From positions 558,001-622,000 of the forward strand of contig CP071497.1 of NCBI GenBank assembly GCA_017354895.1: DNA of 64,000 nucleotides, read 5' to 3'. A program made the translations under genes and the position numbers. Below are positions 32,999 to 44,203 of this stretch, one piece after another. Source of the DNA: Podospora comata (lineage: Eukaryota; Ascomycota; Sordariomycetes; Sordariales; Podosporaceae). The notes beneath the pieces are model-generated. The model ran no database searches and had not been told where the DNA came from. It saw nothing but the letters and a program-made list of their open reading frames with translations. Every line of letters begins with the position of its first letter. Position 1 is the stretch's first letter.

Positions 32999-34659
32999 CG
33001 CGATTCGTATCCGAAGTATATCGCCTTGGGAGCTAACTATCGTAGAGACTGTGACATATACTCCTACAAACCTTGTTCGCCGTGGCAAAAGCCAATAGCA
33101 CCTGGGGCTGGCCCCGTATTAGAAGCTAAAGAAAACGATAAAGTGACATTCAAGGGCCCTACATGATATGACCGAACATCTTTGAGCAACAACCCCCAAG
33201 GTGTCGCCTCAGCCGCTGTCTATCCTGTGGAAGACTCACCAGAAGTCACCGCTTCTTTGCTGAAGGGGTCTGTTGGTGATATCTGCCACTGCCCATCCCG
33301 TCACATCCTCCAGTGTATCATGCTCTTCTTCTTCTTCTTCGTATTCCAGACTTCTTGGGCATCTTTTGCAAGGGATAACAATCGTGGCTTGTTGCGGCGC
33401 ACAATCATCACGGGCTCACATGATCGTTTTGACAAGGCAGCATGTGCATCCATCAGCATCGTTGGGGGCCAGGGACTGTTGGAATCGTTGGTGACGAGAT
33501 GCTGTGTAACCACACCTTTGACCACAGAAATGGTTCGTCTGCGAGGCGGGCAGTTTGAACCGGGATGACGGGATGGCTGACAGAGCAGTCTGACTGTGCC
33601 TGCTGTTGGATGATGCAGGTACGTGTATCTTTTTCGAGTGATGACTGTGTAATATTCACGCCTTGTACCTCTCTGATCTGACAGCTTTGGGGGTCTTGGG
33701 GAGGAAATCGCACTGCGGTGAAGTGAGGGAGTGTCAGCGTTGAGGCCATGGGAACAGAAATTGAGGTGCAGAGGACATACTTCTTGATCGATGTAGAGGA
33801 AGTGCCACAGACAGACAGGCAGCAACCGATCCGTCACAGAACCCTGTGCCGCTGGGTGGAAGACATACCAGAAAAATAAGCACAGAACAGATCAAAACCA
33901 TGTGGCTCCCGGCGAGCCCCGTAGGGCTGAAGAGCAATCTCTGTCACACCACACGGCAGCTCTTTGCTCGTGTGCCGCACAATGTTTTCTTCCTTCAGGA
34001 TTCTCGGTTTTTCGGGTGGTGGGGGATAGCCGAGGAGGGGCCCCCAACTACAGGGCACAGCACCACAGAAAGGCAGTTTTATTCACTCGGATATCGGGGC
34101 TAGCATCGGCATTCAATCACTTCCCGCACCGACTCCAGGTTCAGCGGCGCATACCGCGGCAGGACACGACTGCGGATATGTCTTGCGTGGAAAGCCACAT
34201 GGGATTGAAAGCACATGCTTGGCACGAATCATTGCCCATCCCGACACACCCACCAGATTGCCGACACATCCAGATCTAGTTTAGGCACTCGCATATCACA
34301 CTCCTCCTTTGCCTGGCAAACATGGACGCCACAGACATCGAGTATGGGCAACCCCGACGTGGCTCGGCCATTGAAGAATGTTAGTGAAGGTGGAGGGGGA
34401 TGCCTGCTTGGGGTTGGGGGTCTAAGCCAACACCAAGACCTACCTGGAGGGATACGTACGCTGCCCGGTCTCACGGAAGTACCTAGCAGGTTGGAGAATT
34501 ACCTGGTGGGTGTACAAGCCTCCTTGGTGCTACTAATTAAGGTGTACTAACTCTAAGACAGGCCGTCATCCATAACATGGAGCTGTTCCTCGTTTCTCCC
34601 CTGGGTCTGGTTGTGCCTGGGTTCCAGCATTTCTCTAGATACCAGCATAGTCACCAAAG
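32999..34659. other. Intergenic upstream of the P450 gene
   Basis: No supported gene. A TTCTTCTTCTTC run lies near 33326. The 3' part is the likely promoter of the P450 gene. Confidence 0.45.
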
Positions 34660-36458
34660 ATGGCCTCCCTACTCCTACCATCCCCTCAGCTTCCCCGTCT
34701 AGCCAACCTCCTCACAAGCTCAATACTCCTCCACCTCCTCATCGCCCTCCTCCTCCTAAGTCTCGCCTACCGTGTCCACCGCTGGCATAAACTCTGTCAT
34801 GTCCCTGGCCCTTTCCTAGCAGGATGGACCTCCCTCTGGCTCACCCGCGGCTTCATCAGCTACAAAGTCTACGAAGACATGCACGCCCTCACCAAGAAAT
34901 ATGGTCCTGTCGTCCGTGTAGCTCCAAACAAGGTGATCATCAACAACATGGACTCCATCTACCGCATCACCAGCGCGCGGTCAGAGTACAAAAAGAGTGA
35001 CTGGTACCTCCTCGCACGGGTGATGCCGGGGGCGGATAATCTCCTCTCAATGAGAGATCCAAAGCTGAGAGCCAAGAGGTTGAGACATGTCCTCCCAGCA
35101 GTAAGTTCCCTCCACCCTTTCAAGTAGGAGCGACACTGACAGAGATAGTTCTCGGGCAAAAACCAAGACGACTTCGAACCCGCCGTTGACAAAACCATCT
35201 CCACCCTCCTCGACCTCATCAACACCAAATACCTCTCATCTCCCTCCCAACACCGCCTCATGAACCTGGCCCAGAAATCCCACTTCTACACCTTGGACTC
35301 GTTCGGTGAAATAGCCTACAGCCAGTCCTTCGGCTCCCTCGACACCGACAGCGACGTCCTCGGCATCGTCAAAACAGGCGACGCGACCTTCCCTCTGCTC
35401 AGCGCGGTGCACAACCACCACAAGATCTTCCAGACGATTCAAAAATGGCCTTTTTACTACCTCCTACCCAGGGAAGGGGACAAAGTCGGTTTTGGGAGGG
35501 TGTTTGGCCTTGCGCTGGAGATTGTGAACAAGAGGTCGAGGGAGGTTGGGGAGGAGGGGGTGGATAAAAAGAGGGATATGCTACAGAGCATGATGGACAA
35601 TGGGCTGGAGGGGGATGAGCTGAGGAGTGAGGTTTCCATGTCTTTGTATGCCTCCCTTCCCTTCCCTTCCTTTCCTTTCCTTTCCTTTCCTTTCATCTAC
35701 TCACTCATATGGGACAAAAACGGAAGCTAACCTGTGTGTGTGTGTGTGATAGTTTTGTCGGGTCGGACACGGTTGCATCTGCCATCAGAATGACGATGTT
35801 GTTGCTCATGACACACCCCGCTGTGTATAGGCGTTTACAAGAGCAAATCGACGACGCCGCAGAGAAGGGCAAAATCAGCCGGCCGGTGACGAACGATGAG
35901 GCAAAGAGGCATCTTCCGTACATGCAGGCTGTGATTCAAGAGTCACTCCGGTTATTCCCCCCCTCGTCAATCGTCCCGTTTTTCAAGGAGGTCCCTGAGA
36001 CGGGGGATACAGTCGACGGGTACTACCTCCCCAAGGGAACCACCATCGGCACAGGGTGTGTCATGTGGAGTATGAACCGCGACGAAGACTTCTGGGGTCC
36101 GGACGCGAACCTCTTCCGACCGGAGAGGTGGCTTGAAGCGAACGAGGAGAGACGGACCGAGATGGAACGGTGTGTGGATTTGATCTTTGGGAGTGGCAAG
36201 TTTGTCTGCGCTGGGAAGAAGATTGCGTTTATGCAGATGTACAAGTTGTTTCCCGAGGTGAGTTTCATCTTACACATTACACTGTTTTTTTTTTTTTTTT
36301 GGTGGCTGAAGTGTAGGATGATGGTGGCTGACGTTTATTGATTGTAGTTACTGAGAGGGTATAACTGGTCTCTGCCAGATCCGTTGCGCCTGCCAACGAT
36401 TGATAACCCTACCATCTGGGATATCCACGGGTTGATGGTGCGGATAGAGAAGAGGTAG
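34660..36458 (+). CDS. Cytochrome P450 monooxygenase, pisatin-demethylase-like
   Basis: Four exons (34660-35100, 35149-35645, 35753-36257, 36348-36458) give 517 residues, the normal P450 size. An N-terminal membrane anchor (SILLHLLIALLLLSLAYRV) is followed by the proline hinge VPGPFLAGW. The I-helix motif FVGSDTVA spans the second splice junction, ESLR is the ExxR motif, and FRPERW follows. The heme loop is FGSGKFVCAGKKIA with the thiolate Cys at residue 465; the usual Arg two residues before Cys is Phe-shifted to Lys-Phe, as in several fungal clans. It sits in the ER membrane and would need NADPH-P450 reductase. The N-terminal and I-helix style resembles fungal detoxifying P450s such as pisatin demethylase; the substrate is unknown. 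Intron 2 holds a CCTTT-type repeat and a TG run. No biosynthetic cluster surrounds it. Confidence 0.92.
35652..35749 (+). repeat. Simple repeats inside P450 intron 2
   Basis: A pyrimidine run of CCTT and CCTTT words (about 35652-35695) and a (TG)n run (about 35733-35748) fill most of the 107-nt intron and probably vary in length among strains. Confidence 0.85.
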
Positions 36459-36602
36459 AGCAACGGTGGGCTCTCTCGGACAAAGATTTCTCGTCAGCAG
36501 GATACACACCAGGCGCGTTTGGGGAGGGGGAGCAATTCACAAGTTCGGATACCTTGAATCTGAAACAATCCAGATGGCGCAGGAAATTCCACTGTTGCAT
36601 TC

Positions 36603-37031
36603 TTACATCATTCCCCCATCTCCGCACACGTCGTGACTCCGCTTCAGGACCTTGTTACCCGTGTCCAGCGCCGGGTCAAATGCAACCCTCGGTTTGTACG
36701 CATGTCGAGGCTTTGGCGCCTTGAGGAGGATGCCCTTTATCTTCCCTCCTTCGGCAGAAGAAGGTTTGCTCGGCTCGGCAGTATGGAGATGGCTGACGGC
36801 GAGGACCATCACAAGCAGTGCGGCCCCTCCAACGAGAAACTCAACCGGGGAGGTCTTGCTGCGAAGCCATACCATGGGGACCAGCCCCTTGAGCGCCAAG
36901 ATGGCCATCTCGACGAAGGCCTCGCCCGGACTGGGGACCCGGGCTTGGTGTGGCTGACTTGAGATCATGGCGGAGATGAATCGAACGAAGTTATCTACTA
37001 CAATCGTCACCGTAACCATGGTTGTGTCCAT
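36603..37031 (-). CDS. Hypothetical small membrane protein, tentative
   Basis: An open frame of 142 residues with an ATG start, lying tail-to-tail with the P450 gene. One clear hydrophobic segment, FLVGGAALLVMVLAVSHL (about residues 65-82), suggests a single membrane span, and a weaker one lies near the N-terminus. The C-terminal half is basic (GKIKGILLKAPKPRHAYKPR). No family is recognised. The plus strand is also open over much of the stretch, which lowers confidence. Could be a small endomembrane protein or a chance frame. Confidence 0.4.
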   Translation of the reverse strand: MDTTMVTVTIVVDNFVRFISAMISSQPHQARVPSPGEAFVEMAILALKGLVPMVWLRSKTSPVEFLVGGAALLVMVLAVSHLHTAEPSKPSSAEGGKIKGILLKAPKPRHAYKPRVAFDPALDTGNKVLKRSHDVCGDGGMM

Positions 37032-38670
37032 GTCGCCCCGCCCCTTTTACAAGCAGAGGTCCTACAGCATATGGTAGTTGGTATTGTCCCGGCTTGTGCC
37101 GTTAGTATTGTCAACGCCACGTGAGGTCTTTGTATCCACTACCAACGTAGCCAGTGGTCCATGTGGTTTTGCTTTGTTGTTCGAGCGCTTGTGTTCGGTT
37201 CGGTAGATCGTCGGCCGTTGGGTATTGACGACATGCCCCTGCTTGAACCCAGTTCTGGTTGACAGACAGGGGGTAAGGTGCCAAGGGAGCCCGAACTTTG
37301 GTTCGCAAGCCTTGGTTTTTTCTGCTGCTGCTGGTGGCTATTCGGCTATGGATGATGAGCTGGAGAGTCCTTGATCCTGTGGGAACTTTTAAGTGGTCGG
37401 TCCTATTACGTTTGCAGTCCGGCATGCGAGGCAGTGGTACATTACGCAGGGGCCGGTTGGGTGGCTCCTTTGGATATCTGGGTGAGGAGGAGGTCCAGAC
37501 TTGCCTTGAGAGAAGGCGATCGTTTCCCAACCTCTCAAGGCGCGATCGAAGTTTGTGTGATCTCTTCGGGAGAGCAGCATCACCATGCTCATGGGCCATG
37601 GTCATGTTGATCCGGCGGGGAGCTTATCGTATAGCTTCTGAGGGGAACAGCGCAGTGCTTTCCCAATGAAGTGTAGGATTGGCGAGGTTCCATTTTCTGG
37701 GGGCGGAGACGGAGTGGGAGACAAGATTTGATAAGTATCGAAATTGGAGGGGGGATTCGGTGATCTGCATTCCTCGTTTCTGAAACAGGCAGATAAACTC
37801 GATGCCGGCCAGACGCCTGCTACGGTGCTTGAACAGAGAGGGGGGACCCATGCAGCGGGGAGGGGGGGAGGGGGGCCTGCAGCGAGGTGGCCGCTATCAC
37901 GGAAGGATGTGCCAGGTAAATTTGACAAGGTGCCAATCTCGTGTTGTGCTCGGCATGATTCCTGTCCACGTTCTGTCCCGTCTTGCAGTTCTTTTCTCGC
38001 GCTATTGACGGTGGACGTGATCCAAATTTTCCGTGTCTTTTTGCTCCGAAGCGGCAGCGCGGAGTTTATGTGAGTTTCTTCTAATGATGGATTCACAGCA
38101 CTGACGGTGGACTGGAACAACGGGAGACCTCTTGGGACAGACAGACACAAACACGCCCCCCCCCCCCACCCCGCCCACCGCCGGGTTGGCCGTGCATGTG
38201 CCGGGGTTGGCAGAGAATGACAAGAGGGGCTAGTCCGGGAGTGGCATAGTTCCAGGAACCGAACCGACGATCCCTTCCCGAAACATGGGGACGACATGGG
38301 TGCTAACCGTTGTTGTCCAGACCCCCAATGTCAACCAACTGTGGGGCTCGGTTGTTTCTTCTTCCAAGTGCCATTCATCACAGCGAAACCTAACAGGTTT
38401 TCTTCAGCCACCAGCATGCTGACACCGCATACAATACCGACAGCCCCGCGGCGATGTCTCTCCTGTCTCTTCTCCTCGTCCTTGATGCCACTCCGGAGTC
38501 TTCACTCGTTCGTCTCTAGAAGCTGGCTTCCCTCGTTATACCCTCCTTTTGAGAAGATACAACACCACTAACAATAACAACAAAACAACAACAACAACAA
38601 CACGTCCAACACAGCAAGCATGTGGCCTTGATCATTCTTCTATTCATTTCGCAAATCTGGAGTCACAAGA
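37032..38670. other. Intergenic upstream of the Gly/Ser-rich membrane protein
   Basis: No supported gene. Contains a 13-base C run near 38157, G-rich runs near 37860, and an AACAACAACAAC leader just before 38600 typical of fungal 5' UTRs. Confidence 0.45.
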
Positions 38671-39183
38671 ATGCATCTTCCAACCTCTGGCCAAGAGCTA
38701 GAGAAAAGGGACATCAAGGAGTTCTGGAACAAGCTCATCAGCCCATGGTGCAAGACGTTTCCCAAGTCGCTGGGATGTCCCAAGCCTGAGGAGCCCGCCC
38801 CCCAGCCGGAGCCGAGCCCGACGACACCCACGCCGACGAACCCTCCATTGGAAGCCCCCGTGGTGCCGGTGCCCGCGCCGGTTCCTACCACGCCGGCATC
38901 GGCCCCGGATACGGAGAAGCCTCCTGTCAACAATACTCCGGTTACTAATCCAGTCAAGACACCAGCGGAGGACCCGCCAAAGAACAGTGCGCCTACGCCT
39001 GGGAACTCGGGAGGTGGAGGAGGGTCAGGAAATGGGTCGGGCAATGGGTCTAGTCCGGGAACAGGATCTGGTGCAGGGAACGGGTCGGGCGGTGGTTCCG
39101 GCAATGGCTCGGGGAATGATTCAGGCAGTGGGTCGGGTTCAGGATCAGGTTCGGGCTCAACTCCCAGCCCTGGTGTAGGACAG

Positions 39184-39236
<53 letters not shown>

Positions 39237-40610
39237 GGGTTCGGGTTCAAATCAAGGATCGAACCCAGGGACTGGCTCCGGCTCCGGCTCCGGCTCCAGC
39301 AATGGGTCTGGTTCAGGATCGAGCTCTGGCAATGGCTCTGGTTCGCCAACCCCAACCTCTGGGAACTCCAACTCTGGATCTTCTGGCTCGGGTTCATCTG
39401 GCAATGGCAACTCAGGATCCAACAGCAATTCAGGCAATGGCAACCAGGGAGCCGGCTCAACAACAACAGGGCCCCAAAAGGCGTTCCCCTCCACCGCAGG
39501 AAACGCCCTCTTGGCTGTGGATGGTACCCAGGACGGACAGAACCAAGTGACCCAGAAAGGCGCCGACTCCGCCACAGGCGGCGGTTATGTTCCTGACTCT
39601 GATTACAACTCTACCGACGAGTTTGGTTACACCTATCATGGCGAGCTTGACCAGAACTCAGGGGGCGTTCGCGGGACGTCAGGAACAGGCACCAACAACG
39701 GCTCAAATCCCGGCAGTAACGACAACACCAATAACCCCAACGAGAAAGGCTCCAGCCCCATGATCGGCATCATCGGAGCCGTAGTCTGTCCGTCTTTCCC
39801 TTCATCCATCCCTTCTGTCCCCTCTTACTAACACCTCTTCCAGCCCTCCTGGTAGTGCTCCTCCTCCTCATCGCCCTCCTTTACCGCTACCGCCGCACCC
39901 GCCGCGTCCAAGCCTTCCTGACAAGATGCACCCCCTTCAAAATCGCCCCTTACAGCAAGAAGGAAAAGAAACGCTCATCAATGGGCAACGGCCTCTTATT
40001 CAGCGACGTCGGTGATGCAGCTGACTCGGCAATGTACGAGAAGCGAAGCAGCATGAACTACGGCACTGCCACTGCCCCCCCTCCCCCAGTCTCCTCATCG
40101 GTTACTCTCCCCGCCGCAGCCACGATCCCCCCCCTCAGGCTGGATTGCGCCCCTAGTAACAACAACAACAACAACAACTTATCCCTAATGGACAAACGCG
40201 CCTCCTCCCCCACGAGCGGTCTGCTCATTGACTTTTCCCCTCTGACGCCAGGATTGCCAACTATTCCGTCTCCGACGATCCCCCGGCGGTCGAGTCAGGA
40301 TTCCATCGGGGCGGCGAGTATAGCCTCTAGCGGGGTGTTTTCCCCTTCGTTGATCAGCTGGCCTATGCCGCCTTCTACGCCAGGGAATTCAAGACCGACG
40401 ACGGGAACGGGGTGTAACTGGCCGGTGTTGCAGCCAGAGACGGTGCCGGCTGTGCCCCCGGTTATTCAACAGACATCTGCTGCTGCTGCTAGTGCACCGC
40501 CTTCAAGGCCGACAACGGGGGGCTCGCACAGATACAGTCTTATGCCTGTTATCAAGCCTGCTCAGCCGGCGCTGCCGAGCAACTGGGTTAAGCCCAAGGG
40601 ATGGGATTAG
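38671..40610 (+). CDS. Gly/Ser-rich single-pass membrane protein
   Basis: Two exons, 38671-39787 and 39844-40610, give 627 residues. The intron is set by frame: donor GTCCGT at 39788 and the acceptor after CTAACACCTCTTCCAG restore a clean transmembrane helix (IIGAVV then [20 protein letters not shown]). Residues 45-110 are Pro/Thr-rich, and about 110-270 are almost pure Gly/Ser/Asn. The cytosolic tail is basic next to the membrane and then Pro/Ser-rich with likely phosphorylation sites. This stalk-TM-tail layout is that of fungal wall-stress sensors or adhesion proteins. No signal peptide is visible after the chosen ATG; the upstream leader has an in-frame stop at 38629, so an unannotated 5' exon may exist. 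Function inferred from layout only. Confidence 0.72.
39005..39460 (+). repeat. Gly-Ser coding repeat
   Basis: Hexamer-like repeats (GGTTCT, GGATCA, GGCTCC variants) encode (Gly-Ser)n with Asn. At 39184-39245 the unit GGTTCT is repeated about eight times in a row, so length variation is likely. Confidence 0.9.
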
Positions 40611-41009
40611 CAATGACTTGTGGGGGGGGGGTGTCTATCAAACAAGTGACAAGTGGGAAAGGTGAAGAGGGAGGGGAGGGGGAAACATGGTTGTCATGAT
40701 AATCTACTTGACCTACCTTATTTATGATGAGATCAGTGTGTAATATTGGGAGATGGAGAGGGAAGAAGGGGGGTTAATACTGTGGTTTTGGGTTTTGGGG
40801 TGTAATTCTTGGTCCTCTGGTCTTGGGGGGGACGTACATATCATTTTTTATATATATCTTCTTATTGGTTCTTTTGTACCTACTTGCTGATGTCAAAATA
40901 ACTGATGGAATGGGGATTCGTATTCTCATATTCTCTTATATACTCGAGCAAACTTCTAGCTGTCTTGCCTTTTTCCAAAGCCACGCCAGCCCAGGCAGCA
41001 TCAGCATAA
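40611..41009. other. Intergenic between convergent genes
   Basis: Contains a run of nine G at 40620, and an AT-rich stretch TTTTTTATATATATC near 40845. No gene seen. Confidence 0.5.
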
Positions 41010-43657
41010 TCAGTCCTTCTTTTTCCGTCTGCTGTCAGTGACAAACGTCGTGGAAAGGCTCTTCCGCAGGCTCTCCCTCTTTCTGGCAAGCATTTCCTTC
41101 CTGATCCGCTCTTGTTCCTCTTCCTCCAGTTTCCTCTTCCTCTGCTGCTCCTCCCTCTCCCTCTTCTTCTCCTCTGCCGCCCATTGCTCCCTTGCTTTTT
41201 CCTCAATGTCGTCCTGCATTTTGCGAACTCTTTCTCTGGCTTTGTCTTGCGGCAGATCGTAGCTCCAGCTCCTGGTAGAATCGCTGTTGCCATCGACGTT
41301 GGGCTGATAGCCTCGGCCCCAGTCGCGGGTAGAGTACATGTCCTTGTGGGCTTCGATGTCGGTGTAACCGTCCTTGAAGCCGAGGGTGGTCTCTTTGATG
41401 TCGAATGAGCAGTTGATAAAGTCGTCCTGCCCGTCGGTGAAGGTGGCGGACCCCTCGATGATGTGGATTACGCCCCGCTTGATTCTGATGGAACTCAATA
41501 TCTTCTTGGCGTGGGCCAAACCCTCCTCTCCGGTGACCTTGATGGAGCCGTCGTTGATTTCGATATAACCCTCGGTGATCTTGATCTTCGCGTCCGTGAG
41601 GCTGATCAGGTCCGGATTGCCATCAGCGTCGTCGACGTTGATTCCCCGATGAGAAACACCATCTTCAAAACTGATGGACACCGTGCCGAGATCCTCTTGG
41701 AAACGCTTCCGGTCGTCACGGTGCAGAAAGTCAATGTCGCCGCTGACCATGTTGACGAAGCCGGTCTTGATGATGATGGAGCCGTCCCGCTTGTTCAGGA
41801 ACCCGCCCATCACGTCAATAGAGCCTTCCGTCTCGATGCAAATCGCGCCATTTTTGATGTTGATGGAGCCCTCGCTGAGTTGAGCCTCCTCGGTCTCATT
41901 TTCGGCGTCATCGGCCGAAGCGTGCTCGGCGTCATCGACCAAGACGCGTTCACCGACTGACTCCTCCTTGCGCAGGGAGGCGTCGATCTCATACTGAACT
42001 GCAGCCTCAAACATGCTCTCGACGTCCTTTTGGATTTTGAGCCGCTCCCGCTCGGCCGCTCTCCGTCGCTTCTCGGCTTCCTTCTCCATCTTCCTCTCGT
42101 GCCATATCCTAGCTTGTCGCTCCTCCTCCTCCTTCTTCCGGGCCTTGGTCAACTTTCTTTGACGCTCTTCTTCTCTCCGCGCCTTCTCAGCTTCTTCTCG
42201 CTCTCGCATTTTCCTCTGCTCGTTCTGGGAGAGGAACTTTTCCATGAGTCGTTTGAGCATTTCGTCCTCCTGAGCGGTAGTCTCGGGCACTGGCTCCTCG
42301 ACGACGGGTGCCGGTCTCAGAGGCGGCTTGAACACGATTTCGGTCGCAAACGTCTCGCGCACTTTCTCGTCGCGGTGGTTAAAGATGCGTTCGTATAGCC
42401 TCCGGCCCATCAACGAGACGATAACAACTGTGTCTTGTTTCATGTTTGCCGAAACCTCCTCCAATAGCAGCCGGGTCGGTTTTTGCGGGAGCTCTGTCGA
42501 TACGTGGATCACGATTGTCGTTCCACGCCATTTCTCCAGTGCTCTGGCAATGAGCACCCTGCAGTGGTTCTCTTCCTTTTGCGGGAGGTATTTGGAATAG
42601 TCCTTCGGAGGCCATGCCTTCTTGATGATTTCGGCTAGCCAGAGCTGCTTTACTGTTGTGCTACGAACCCGCCCCGTCTCCTTGAACTTTTGCGCTAGCC
42701 TTTTCGCAGCAGCAGCCATGCGCCGCTTTTCGTCCTCTGTGTTTTCGATCTGTGAAAAGACAAGGGCTGTGCGGTCTTCAAAGGGCCAACGACCCGGCGG
42801 CAAGTATATCTTCTGGTGGCCGTGGTAATAGGCGTCGGCACGACCAACAGCGGGTTCCCCAAGCGCCGGACAAAAGGCAAGAAACTCCCGAGTGGCCGGG
42901 CCATGATCGCCTGTCGGGTCAAGGCGGTCGATTGATTCTCTAGTCAAGGCAAACCAGCGGTGGGGAAGCGGAGTGCTCAAGTACTTGATCGGTATGGTGA
43001 GTGCCCCGGGTGCCAAGACAGGGCGGCTGACTTCTTTCTGGAACATGCGGGCCACCTTGGTGATCGGGAGGTTGGGATTCTCCTCGGGTCGGAACTCGTA
43101 CTCGATCGAGGGGGTCAGCTGCCAGGGATCCTGATCTCCCAGCATGGGTTCTCTGTCAAGGTCGGACCACCGAATGCTGAAATGGTTGTTTTTCGCATTC
43201 AAAGCGCCAGTGCTAGTAAGCTAGACGGCCAAAGCTGCGTGTTAATCGGCCGTCCAAGACAAGATGATAGGGTATAAAAACAAACCATGAAGACGTCCAC
43301 CGTCAAGACTGGCTCTTGTTGTGGATCATCCAGCCTCACTGACAGCGACACGCGGTCCAGCAAGAGGACATAGTGCTTCAGATTCAAGGCGTGCACAACG
43401 ATGCCTCGCTTGTAGATGTATGGCCTTGAGGGCAGGCCCCAGGCTACGTCGTCACGTTTTGCTTTCACTGCCTCTTCGTGTTCCTTGAGCAAACGAAGAT
43501 AGACTGTTTGGTCCCATGGTAGAGTCTTCCACTTGTCCTTGCTGTGTAGCCACAAATTCAGCCATCTCCGCTGCGGCCAAGCATTGGCAAGCTTCAGTCG
43601 AGAGGCCACGACAGTAGCAGCTGGGAGCCGGCGGGTTGGGCATAGCAGTATCAGCAT
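41010..43657 (-). CDS. Coiled-coil protein with a beta-helix-like repeat block
   Basis: Two minus-strand exons, 43657-43286 and 43220-41010, joined by a 65-nt intron (donor GTTTGT, acceptor TCTAG); 860 residues. The N-terminal 330 residues look globular with no family I can name. A long Arg/Glu/Lys-rich coiled coil follows (about 450-560, EREEAEKARREEERQRKLTK). Then about 160 residues repeat a short strand pattern: GSINIKNGAICIE, GSIDVMGGFL, GSIIIKTGFVNM, GYIEINDGSIKVT, IRIKRGVIHIIEGSATF. Such spaced I-x-I/G-S-I repeats suggest a parallel beta-helix. A second coiled coil and a basic tail close the protein. No signal peptide or membrane segment. Function unknown; a scaffold is a fair guess. 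The gene is divergent from the bisphosphate nucleotidase gene. Confidence 0.75.
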
Positions 43658-44203
43658 GGTGGGCGAGGAGGGATCTGAAAAGGTATCATTTTCCGGGATG
43701 TTGCCGTCGCGAGCTTCCCAGATGGTTTGAGCCTTGTGAACGTGTGTCTTCTTGCCGTCGTGTGGCTGCTTGTGTTTGAGAGAGTATATATATACACATA
43801 TATATATACATACATGTATATATGTATATATCTATATAATATTTTTTTTTGGATCTTGGCAACACGTGACGCAGCGAGATCTCTTGCCCCACCAGACCGC
43901 TCGCTGGAAAATGGGAGATTTGATCTTTTTCTCCCTGTCCCTGTCCTGCGCCTCGTGCTTCGCCACTGGCTGTCCCGGCGACACGGCCCCATCACGTGTG
44001 GCCAGCCAATGAGCTCCCATGACAGGCCTCGCGGCCGCCAACCGGGATGCCCTCATCATCATTCGAGGCCAGGCGACCTCACATGAGATTTGGAGAGCAA
44101 AAGAATAAATACGATACACCACATCCATCGTTTGCCGTCATTCAACCACTCCCATCTTCCACACTCTGAAGTTTATCAGCAATCAACAACACCGTAACAC
44201 AAG
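43658..44203. promoter_or_regulatory. Divergent promoter region with microsatellite
   Basis: A 546-bp gap between divergent start codons. It holds the TA-rich microsatellite (43785-43839), a run of nine T, and CACGTG words at 43864 and 43994. No coding frame is convincing. Confidence 0.5.
43785..43839. repeat. TA/CA-rich microsatellite
   Basis: Interrupted TATATATATACACATATATA-like run, about 55 bp, with near-palindromic TACATACATGTATATATGTA in the middle. Confidence 0.88.

Noticed and set aside
33182-33837. Overlapping ORFs on both strands upstream of the P450 gene
   Set aside because: Both strands open, no recognisable motif, and Phe-rich runs come from a TTC repeat.
37111-37605. 164-codon minus-strand ORF
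   Set aside because: Arg/Ser/Pro-rich without motif, and the opposite strand is equally open. Not supported.
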